DNA from: Gemmata palustris
Lineage (GTDB): Bacteria > Planctomycetota > Planctomycetia > Gemmatales > Gemmataceae
Assembly (NCBI RefSeq): GCF_017939745.1
Contig: NZ_JAGKQQ010000001.1
Span: 2,232,001-2,296,000 of the forward strand
DNA: 64,000 nucleotides
Reading direction: 5' to 3'
The position numbers and the translations under genes are program-made. Below, one piece after another: positions 43,404 through 49,210 of this stretch. The notes beneath the pieces were generated by a model. It was not told the DNA's origin, did not search any database, and saw only the letters and a list, made by a program, of their open reading frames with translations. Numbering within the stretch: position 1 is the stretch's first letter; each line of letters starts with the position of its first letter.

Positions 43404-44113
43404 GTCCGCCTCACTGCGCCGCTCGCCCCGCTGGACGACGGCGCGAGGGCTTCCCCCGGCGACTTGCCCTCCCGCCGCTGGCAGGATGAGATGAAGAAGT
43501 TCAGGTCGTCGAGTTCGACATCGTAGTCACCAGCGATCGCGCGGCGGTCCGGGCTTTTCGTAAGCCGAGCTTTGATGTCCGGCCAATCGTCGTCGGTCAA
43601 CGGCTGCCCGGGGTCGCGCTTGCCGGCGTAACCACTGTGGTCTGACGCCAGCTTCTCGTAGGGAACGGGGGCGTAGGGCTTTACAGGTGCAGGTAGGGGT
43701 GGCGCGGGAACGGAGTGTTCCTCCGACGATTTGCCCTCTTTCTCCGCCCGCTTCTTGGCCTGCATGGCGCGCATCCGCTCCGAGGCCGCAGCACGGGCTT
43801 CCGGCGAGAAGTTACGCTTCTTCCTGGGCTGAACGTCCCGAGCAGGTTCCGAGGCAACGGGGGTTGGCTCTGGCTCGTCGTCCGCCGGATCAGCGGCAAC
43901 GGCTTCGGGCTCGTCTGCTTCTGGCTGGCACGGAGTCTCGCTCGATTCAACCGAATCCGGCAAGGGCGGTAACTGAACAACGGTGCTCACAACGGTCACT
44001 GCTTCCTGGCCCAATACCTCGATGATCGCCTCAACCGCCGCCTTCACCTCTGAGGGTGGGTTCTTGTCGAGCGACCAGCCCTTCAGCACGAAGGCGTGAT
44101 GCAGCGGGGTCAT
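43397..44113 (-). CDS. Hypothetical acidic/basic linker protein (238 aa)
   Basis: The N-terminus is helical. Residues about 50-100 are acidic and Pro-rich, a basic KKRNFSPEARAAASERMRAM helix follows, and the C-terminal part has DWPDIKARLTKSPDRRAIAG. It could be a DNA-associated protein. It is coupled to its neighbours by overlaps on both sides. Confidence 0.6.
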   Translation of the reverse strand: MTPLHHAFVLKGWSLDKNPPSEVKAAVEAIIEVLGQEAVTVVSTVVQLPPLPDSVESSETPCQPEADEPEAVAADPADDEPEPTPVASEPARDVQPRKKRNFSPEARAAASERMRAMQAKKRAEKEGKSSEEHSVPAPPLPAPVKPYAPVPYEKLASDHSGYAGKRDPGQPLTDDDWPDIKARLTKSPDRRAIAGDYDVELDDLNFFISSCQRREGKSPGEALAPSSSGASGAVRRTW

Positions 44114-44316
44114 TTCGAGTCCTTCGGGCTGTGGCGGTTGAACCGATGCATCTCTCCCGGCAAGAGCACCCGCTGGTCGCCCAGCGGGGCCAGCACGGAC
44201 TCGATGGCCGCCACCAGCGCCAGAAACGTGTCGTCCGTGGGCATGGCGCGGGTGTCACGCTCGGGATGCAGTTTGGCGTACTGTTCCCGCGTCAGGGCGA
44301 GGAGATCCACCTTCAT
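44110..44316 (-). CDS. Small hypothetical protein (68 aa)
   Basis: The product starts MKVDLLALTREQYAKLHPER. Its ATG overlaps the upstream TGA and its TGA overlaps the downstream ATG. No family was recognised. Confidence 0.6.
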   Translation of the reverse strand: MKVDLLALTREQYAKLHPERDTRAMPTDDTFLALVAAIESVLAPLGDQRVLLPGEMHRFNRHSPKDSK

Positions 44317-44483
44317 GCGGCCTCCACGGGGGCGAACATCGCCTCCTGCTGGATGCGGGTGACGGCACGCTCGGCATCGCGGAGGCGAGCGTAGGTGCGG
44401 GTGCCGCGCAGTGTCGGCTTGCCGTTGCCGTCGAGCAGCTCGACGACGTGGCCTTGCTTCGTCTTGGTGATTTGGAACTTCAT
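44313..44483 (-). CDS. Small YegP/DUF1508-like protein (56 aa)
   Basis: From ATG 44483 (GGGGGAAG upstream) the product reads MKFQITKTKQGHVVELLDGN and then TYARLRDAERAVTRIQ, the strand-helix pattern of DUF1508 domains. Longer frames bypass this ribosome-binding site. Confidence 0.6.
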   Translation of the reverse strand: MKFQITKTKQGHVVELLDGNGKPTLRGTRTYARLRDAERAVTRIQQEAMFAPVEAA

Positions 44484-44506
44484 GTGTCTTCCCCCTGTTG
44501 ATGTTT

Positions 44507-44728
44507 TCAGTCGTGGCGCCTTGGCTTTCGTTTGGCATGGGTCGGCGGGTTCCATGCGGCGATCTCCGCCGGGACGTAGCGCACTTCGCCACCCCCCACC
44601 GGAACCGCTTTCGGGCATCCGGGTTTTTCCACCCTGTACTTGAACGTGTTGAGGCTACACCCCTTTAAGGCGGCTGCCTCTGTGGGGGTAAGTAGCTGTT
44701 CTAACTCGGCTTCTGTGAATGTTCGCAC
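44507..44728 (-). CDS. AlpA/excisionase-like HTH protein
   Basis: The product of about 73 residues contains LLTPTEAAALKGCSLNTFKY, the winged-helix core of MerR-like excisionases, with VPAEIAAW at the end. It may regulate the divergent clusters on either side. The start could be GTG 44728 or TTG 44737. Confidence 0.72.
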   Translation of the reverse strand: MRTFTEAELEQLLTPTEAAALKGCSLNTFKYRVEKPGCPKAVPVGGGEVRYVPAEIAAWNPPTHAKRKPRRHD

Positions 44729-44790
44729 TGGCTGCAAATATCTGTTGCGCTAACGGTTTACTTCAGGCACTCTGCATTCACTGAAAACAC
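44729..44790. promoter_or_regulatory. Divergent intergenic region at AlpA-like gene
   Basis: This AT-rich gap of about 60 bases (gcaaatatctgttgcgc at its left) separates the leftward AlpA-like gene from the rightward small-gene cluster and must hold promoters for both. No clear boxes are visible. Confidence 0.35.
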
Positions 44791-45069
44791 ATGTCAACCG
44801 AAAACGAAGAATCGCACATGCTGAACTTTACGCTGAACGCGACAGATTACGAGGTAGCCGAGTACCACGGCGGCTGGTCGTGGCTTGACGTGAACCGCAA
44901 CGAAGAAAGCCTCTCGTTCTTCGCCACGCCGCTCGAAGCCCAGCAGGATGCCATCAAGTGGGAGGCTGGGCGCGGGCGGCGCGAAGAGAATGCCGAAGAA
45001 GAAGAACGCGAAAGGCTTGAGGCAGCAAACGACCGAGGCACTTATCGGAAACCACGCACACCATGGTAA
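44791..45069 (+). CDS. Acidic small protein (92 aa)
   Basis: The product contains DYEVAEYHGGWSWLDVNRNE and a Glu/Arg-rich helical tail. A second start, ATG 44818, would remove nine residues. No function is known. Confidence 0.55.
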   Translation: MSTENEESHMLNFTLNATDYEVAEYHGGWSWLDVNRNEESLSFFATPLEAQQDAIKWEAGRGRREENAEEEERERLEAANDRGTYRKPRTPW

Positions 45070-45080
45070 AGGAGACACCT

Positions 45081-45242
45081 ATGAAGATCGACCCGTTAAC
45101 CGCAGTGCTCGACCCGCTGCTGTTCCAGCAGTACATGCAGGAACCGAAAGTGGTGATCAGCAACGTGCCTTTCGCCGATTGGAAAGCCCGCTGCCGACCC
45201 GTCGCCACCAACCCCGCGACGGTGGAGCACGGCGATGAATAG
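45081..45242 (+). CDS. Small hypothetical protein (53 aa)
   Basis: The strong site AAAGGAG precedes ATG 45081. The product starts MKIDPLTAVLDPLLFQQYMQ. It was read directly from the sequence. It overlaps the next gene by eight bases. Confidence 0.6.
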   Translation: MKIDPLTAVLDPLLFQQYMQEPKVVISNVPFADWKARCRPVATNPATVEHGDE

Positions 45243-45531
45243 GATGCACCGCCCCGGCCTCACCCTGTGGCACACGGCAGTCTGCTGCCTGCTCGTGGCG
45301 ATGTCCACCACCCTGACGATGAAGCCGGAGCCGGTGGGGTATTCGCCGGAGTCCCGCCGGGCGATGAACGCTCTCGTCGCCAGCACCTCGCAGCCAAAGG
45401 GCTACGCGGTGTACGACAGTGGCACACGGGCGGATCAGATCGCCGAGTTGTGGGGCGTTACCGACCTCGCGAAGGCCGAGGCAGTGCTGAAGCTGCTGGA
45501 CGGGAAGCGGTTCAGGGAGAGCGGGCTATGA
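45235..45531 (+). CDS. Membrane-anchored small protein (98 aa)
   Basis: One hydrophobic helix lies near residues 9-24. The C-terminal half (TRADQIAELWGVTDLAKAEA, then VLKLLDGKRF) is helical and soluble. Start and stop overlap the neighbouring genes. Confidence 0.55.
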   Translation: MNRMHRPGLTLWHTAVCCLLVAMSTTLTMKPEPVGYSPESRRAMNALVASTSQPKGYAVYDSGTRADQIAELWGVTDLAKAEAVLKLLDGKRFRESGL

Positions 45532-45677
45532 GCGACTTCCAGTTCCTGATTCTGACGGCCCTGCTGTGCTACCTGATCGCCGCGATGGACCGCTCCGGGG
45601 AAAACAAGCCGGTGTTCTTCGCCCTATCCGCAGTGGCCGCCAGCCTTGCCCTGTTCTGTGCAGGGTTTCAGCCATGA
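45528..45677 (+). CDS. Tiny membrane protein (49 aa)
   Basis: The product starts MSDFQFLILTALLCYLIAAM and has a second hydrophobic helix after a short polar loop. It is coupled to both neighbours by ATGA overlaps. Confidence 0.55.
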   Translation: MSDFQFLILTALLCYLIAAMDRSGENKPVFFALSAVAASLALFCAGFQP

Positions 45678-45925
45678 CCGCCGCCTTCACCCACGGCCAG
45701 GAGGTCATGGTGCTCGACGCACGGGGCAACTACGAGTGCCGTGGCCGCGTCATGGGGGTGCATCGCTGCAACCCGACCATCTACGACGTGCAGCCTTTGG
45801 AGAGCGACAGGCTCGCGGCCAGAAAGATCGGAATCCCTGAGCGGCAGGTGCAGGCGGTGCCCGCACCCATCCTGGCCTACGAGCGGCGTGACGATCAACC
45901 CAAGCACATCAAGGACGAAGCATGA
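45674..45925 (+). CDS. Small hypothetical protein (83 aa)
   Basis: The product starts MTAAFTHGQEVMVLDARGNY and looks like a small beta barrel (HGQEVMVLD, RGRVMGV). Overlaps with both neighbours support the start at 45674. Confidence 0.55.
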   Translation: MTAAFTHGQEVMVLDARGNYECRGRVMGVHRCNPTIYDVQPLESDRLAARKIGIPERQVQAVPAPILAYERRDDQPKHIKDEA

Positions 45926-46344
45926 CCGACACCCGCACGAAAAGCCCCCTCACCCCCGAGCAGCGGGCGCAATGTCGGGAGGCGTTTGAAAGTCGCCACG
46001 CTGGAAACAGCCCGTCACGCTATCTCTCTGACGGTACGGATAGACCAAGCTATCTGCTTTATGAAGAAGGCTACGAAGAAGCATGGTCTGCGGCGCAGGC
46101 GGGGCGGTGGATGCCGATTGAGAGCGCGCCGAAGGACGGGTCTAGCCTTTTGCTGCGTCACTACGAGCAAGTCATCGAAGGGCGTTACTCACGGAGCGAG
46201 ATACTTGGGCACATGGGTAGCCGCAGGGTGCAGCTATGGCGCACCGCAGCAGGTGTGATCCATGAGCATGAGCCCCAGCCCACCCACTGGATGCCCCTCC
46301 CCACCCCACCCACACAGCCCATCAGCGGGGAGAACGGGGTATGA
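45922..46344 (+). CDS. DUF551-like protein (140 aa)
   Basis: The C-terminal half has GRWMPIESAPKDGSSLLLRH and PTHWMPLPTPP, the paired motifs of DUF551 proteins common in phages. The N-terminus is polar. The role is unknown. It overlaps both neighbours. Confidence 0.65.
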   Translation: MTDTRTKSPLTPEQRAQCREAFESRHAGNSPSRYLSDGTDRPSYLLYEEGYEEAWSAAQAGRWMPIESAPKDGSSLLLRHYEQVIEGRYSRSEILGHMGSRRVQLWRTAAGVIHEHEPQPTHWMPLPTPPTQPISGENGV

Positions 46345-46499
46345 GCGAGTTCTTCATCATCGCCATTTCCTTCCTCACTATGTGCTGGCTCTGCTGGCTC
46401 GACTCACGCCTTCCCCAGTCACCGCCGTGCCCCTGCGAGGCGGTGTACGGGCTGGAGACGTGCCCCGATTGCGGGCGGGACCCGTACCGCGATTACTGA
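46341..46499 (+). CDS. Tiny membrane protein with zinc knuckle (52 aa)
   Basis: A membrane helix (FFIIAISFLTMCWLCWL) is followed by CPCEAV and CPDCGRDP, a likely zinc knuckle. It is the last gene of the rightward cluster before a terminator. It was read directly from the sequence. Confidence 0.55.
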   Translation: MSEFFIIAISFLTMCWLCWLDSRLPQSPPCPCEAVYGLETCPDCGRDPYRDY

Positions 46500-46536
46500 G
46501 AACTTGCGCCAGCCGTGACGCCGTGGCAGAAAGGAC

Positions 46537-46573
46537 AAAGCCGCCCTGCACTGGAATGCTGGGGCGGCTTTTT
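46537..46573 (+). terminator. Intrinsic terminator after the small-gene cluster
   Basis: The stem aaagccgccc / gggcggcttt, with a 15-base loop and a five-T run, follows the cluster by 37 bases. The A-rich 5' side could make it bidirectional. Confidence 0.8.
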
Positions 46574-46595
46574 ACCGGAGCGAAAGGAACTCGCC

Positions 46596-47261
46596 GTGGC
46601 TGAGTCAGGCTTACACTACTTCCGCATTGCACTTCAAGAGATGAATGCTCGGCTGGCGCCCAAGCCGGAGCGGCAAGCCAAGCCACCGAAGCCACCCCGC
46701 CCACCACGTCCGGCTTTTCCCGCGAGCAATGCCGTGCCGCCACCCCCGGCCCAGGATGACTACACCGGAGCGGTGTGCCTGCTGCACTCCCTGACCGATC
46801 TGTACCCAGTCTATCTGGAGGTGCTGGTGGATGCCGAGGACTTGCAGCGGCTTTCGGCTAGAAAATGGCACCTAACTCGGTGCAGAAGGGAGTGCGGGCT
46901 TCGCGTTGCCAGCTATCTGGGAGGCTACCTGCACTGCGTTGTCATGAACGCCCCCAAGGGCAAAGTCGTTGACCACATCTACCACCGGACTCTCGACAAT
47001 CGGAAAAGCCAGTTGCGGGTTTGCACCACGCGAGAGAACAACGTCAACCGGCGACCACGTGCAGGCAAGGTGAGCCAGTTCAAAGGCGTTTACCAGTCCA
47101 AGAGAACAGGCAAGTGGTTCGTCCACGCCGGGCCACGGGGAGGACGGGTTTTCATCAGCGGCTTCGATTCCGAGACCGACGCAGCCCGTGCGTACAACGA
47201 GCTGGCGAGGCATCTTTACGGTTCAATGGCTTACCAAAACCGCATCGGGCTAACCCCTTGA
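46596..47261 (+). CDS. HNH homing-type endonuclease with AP2 domain
   Basis: The 221-residue protein has a Pro-rich linker near 22-50. The HNH core is KVVDHIYHRTLDNRKSQLRV with NNVNRRPR. The C-terminal AP2/ERF-type DNA-binding domain contains FKGVYQSKRTGKWFVHAG and SETDAARAYNELA. Such enzymes are selfish free-standing endonucleases that spread between phages. GTG 46596 has AAAGGA seven bases upstream and starts just after the terminator, so earlier in-frame starts are unlikely. The stretch 47262-47411 after it shows no gene. Confidence 0.85.
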   Translation: MAESGLHYFRIALQEMNARLAPKPERQAKPPKPPRPPRPAFPASNAVPPPPAQDDYTGAVCLLHSLTDLYPVYLEVLVDAEDLQRLSARKWHLTRCRRECGLRVASYLGGYLHCVVMNAPKGKVVDHIYHRTLDNRKSQLRVCTTRENNVNRRPRAGKVSQFKGVYQSKRTGKWFVHAGPRGGRVFISGFDSETDAARAYNELARHLYGSMAYQNRIGLTP

Positions 47262-47411
47262 TTTTGCTCTTGCTCCGTGCAATCACCGGCTTGGCACCCC
47301 CTTCCAAAGTGAAGGGCATGGGACTGTAAGCAAAAATATCTTCGGCCAAAACCGCCCACGCGAACGGGGCCAGGGGAACTCCCCCAGCCCAGGACGGCTA
47401 AGTCGGGCGGC

Positions 47412-47732
47412 TTACTCGCCCCGGCTGAGGTACTCCGCGTAGTTTTGAATGTGTCGGTCAACGGCCTGGAGCATGTCGTAGCAGGGCGATAGCACCTCCT
47501 CTCGTTTTTCCTTCTCCGGGGGAAGCCGTAGCGAGGCGAGCCGGGTCGCCCCCTCGAAGGCGATTCCAATTTTTCCGTACTCGCCCGGAACCGGGTTCAA
47601 GGTGGCGGTTTCGTCTTCGAGTTGCAGTAGTGCGTCGAGCGCCGACAATTCAATCGTGGCGGCCACATGCACGAGGCCGGTTTCGGGGTCAACGTTCGTT
47701 GGGAATAGGTGCAGGGTCATGATGAGTGGCAT
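47412..47732 (-). CDS. Hypothetical protein (106 aa)
   Basis: The product has TLHLFPTNVDPETGLVHVAA and a helical C-terminus ending in VDRHIQNYAEYLSRGE. AAAGGA lies before ATG 47732. It forms a leftward trio with the next two genes. No family was recognised. Confidence 0.6.
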   Translation of the reverse strand: MPLIMTLHLFPTNVDPETGLVHVAATIELSALDALLQLEDETATLNPVPGEYGKIGIAFEGATRLASLRLPPEKEKREEVLSPCYDMLQAVDRHIQNYAEYLSRGE

Positions 47733-47782
47733 TGCTTCGTCCTTTCAGGTTGGGCGGGGCTGCGAACCCCGCCCGGTTGATT

Positions 47783-48052
47783 TCACTTCGCGGACACGTT
47801 GTCCGACTGCTTTCGCCCGGCGGCGTCCGCCCGCTTCTGGTTCACAATCCAGCGGTACGCCTCGCGCATCAGTTCCGCCATCGCCAGCAGGTCGTCGGTG
47901 TTCAGGCTGTCGGTTTCTTTCCACGTCTCGTCGCCTTGGCGATAGCTTCGGGTGGGGTTGGCGGTGTAGTAGGTCTTGCCTTCGGTGTTGGTGTTCCGCC
48001 AGATTACGACTTGCAGGCAGCCATCGCGGAGCTTGTGGGCGGGTGAACTCAT
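47783..48052 (-). CDS. Plasmid/phage-type small protein (89 aa)
   Basis: From ATG 48052 the product has KLRDGCLQVVIWRNTNTEGK and YYTANPTRSYRQGDETWKET, a pattern common in small proteins of proteobacterial plasmids and phages near transfer or replication genes. It is likely a single beta sheet with a helix. GGAAAGGA precedes the start. Confidence 0.65.
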   Translation of the reverse strand: MSSPAHKLRDGCLQVVIWRNTNTEGKTYYTANPTRSYRQGDETWKETDSLNTDDLLAMAELMREAYRWIVNQKRADAAGRKQSDNVSAK

Positions 48053-48104
48053 GGTGTTGTCCTTTCCGTAGTAGGTGGGGGCGGAGTTAACCGCCCCCGG
48101 TTGG

Positions 48105-48305
48105 TTAAGCTGCGGTCGCGTCTGCAACGGCTTTTTCAGCATCCACTACGTTGCTTTGCGTCTGGTGCTTCAACCAGCGGCCTTTGTCGTAGTCGTAGCC
48201 TGCGGATTTGAGCGCCTTCCGCTGCTCAAGGGTGGGCGTGCCGACGAATTCCACCGTGGCGGTGTAGCTGTGGCGGACGAGGGCTTGAAGGGTGTTGGTG
48301 GTCAT
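48105..48305 (-). CDS. Small hypothetical protein (66 aa)
   Basis: The product contains TPTLEQRKALKSAGYDYDKG, similar in style to short DNA-associated phage proteins. AAAGGAG precedes the ATG. It is the first gene of the leftward trio. Confidence 0.6.
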   Translation of the reverse strand: MTTNTLQALVRHSYTATVEFVGTPTLEQRKALKSAGYDYDKGRWLKHQTQSNVVDAEKAVADATAA

Positions 48306-48583
48306 GGTGTAGGCTCCTTTGTTAAGTGGTTTTGAAGGTTATCGCTGCAAAGCGGCGATACCTTCTGCCACGTGGCGAACGGCGGGGGTGTGGTCGTCAG
48401 GGCTGGACGGGCGGCGATTTTGACTTCCGCGAGGAGGCCGCAGGCCGGGGAAAATCGTTGACCGTCCACCGAAGGCGTGGCCTTGACGACCGAGGGGCAG
48501 CCGGCCCCTGGACATGAATCAACCGGCGGTCAGCCGTGCTTCCATTGAATACGGTGACGTGGTGCGGTAGCAGGAGGGTGCTC
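48306..48583. other. Intergenic region with nested inverted repeats
   Basis: This gap lies between the leftward trio and a rightward membrane-protein gene. It holds the hairpin aggggc-agccg-gcccct at 48493-48509, itself flanked by gaccg (48488) and cggtc (48527). It probably carries divergent promoters. No gene is seen. Confidence 0.35.
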
Positions 48584-48964
48584 GTGGAACAGAACCGCTT
48601 CGGCCGCGGGATGCGGTGGCTGTTGATGGCGTGCGGCCCGATGAACCTAGGCGGGGTCGCCGTGTTCGCCCCGCCGTTCCCGCACCTCCGCAACATGGTC
48701 GGCCTGCCCGAGGCGCACCCGCTGTATCTGTGGGTGCTGACCGCTTGGCTGCCGCTGTTCGGGGTGGCTTACTTCTGGATGGGCTGGACGGGGAAGGCGG
48801 ACAGGACGTTCCTGACGGTCGGGACGGCGGGGAAGGCGACATTCGCGGTCATCCTTCTCGGCTTGTGGGGGAACGGCGAGCTGCCGATGATGGCCGGTCT
48901 GGTCGGCCTGCCCGACCTGGTGCTCGCGGGCGTGTTCGCCGCATGGCTGTGGCGGACGGGGTGA
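48584..48964 (+). CDS. Four-helix membrane protein (126 aa)
   Basis: The product has hydrophobic helices near residues 10-28, 44-66, 80-93 and 103-121, with the conserved-looking PPFPHLRNMVGLPEAHPLY and WMGWTGKADRTFLTVGTAGK. I recall similar stand-alone membrane proteins in planctomycete genomes. GTG 48584 has AGGAGG six bases before it. It looks like host-derived cargo next to the transfer gene. Confidence 0.6.
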   Translation: MEQNRFGRGMRWLLMACGPMNLGGVAVFAPPFPHLRNMVGLPEAHPLYLWVLTAWLPLFGVAYFWMGWTGKADRTFLTVGTAGKATFAVILLGLWGNGELPMMAGLVGLPDLVLAGVFAAWLWRTG

Positions 48965-49106
48965 GGTGCTGCGGGCCGGGCTGATTAACCACCGACACGG
49001 CAAGCCGAGTCTCCCGGAATCGTGGTCGTCGCGCGAACGCCGCCGCAGCACAAGGTGACCGTAGCGTGCCTGCTCCGCTCGTACAAGCACTTCCGCGATA
49101 GGGATT

Positions 49107-49148
49107 CTCCGGGCCGCGAAGCGGGTCGCTTGCGACGAAACCCCGGAG
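49107..49148. other. Nested stem-loop upstream of the relaxase, candidate oriT
   Basis: The arms ctccggg (49107-49113) and cccggag (49142-49148) enclose a smaller hairpin, aagcg-ggt-cgctt. It lies about 60 bases before the relaxase start, where MobF systems often keep oriT. The nick site is not identifiable. A TACAAT at 49180-49185 could be the -10 box of the relaxase promoter. Confidence 0.4.
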
Positions 49149-49210
49149 CAGCCCGGCCATCGCCCATTTACTCCTTGCTTACAATTGGTCATCTGCGCTA
49201 CAGGTGGCCG

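Noticed and set aside
46515-46595. Longer N-terminus for the HNH-AP2 gene
   Set aside because: It would translate through an intrinsic terminator; the GTG at 46596 has a proper ribosome-binding site.
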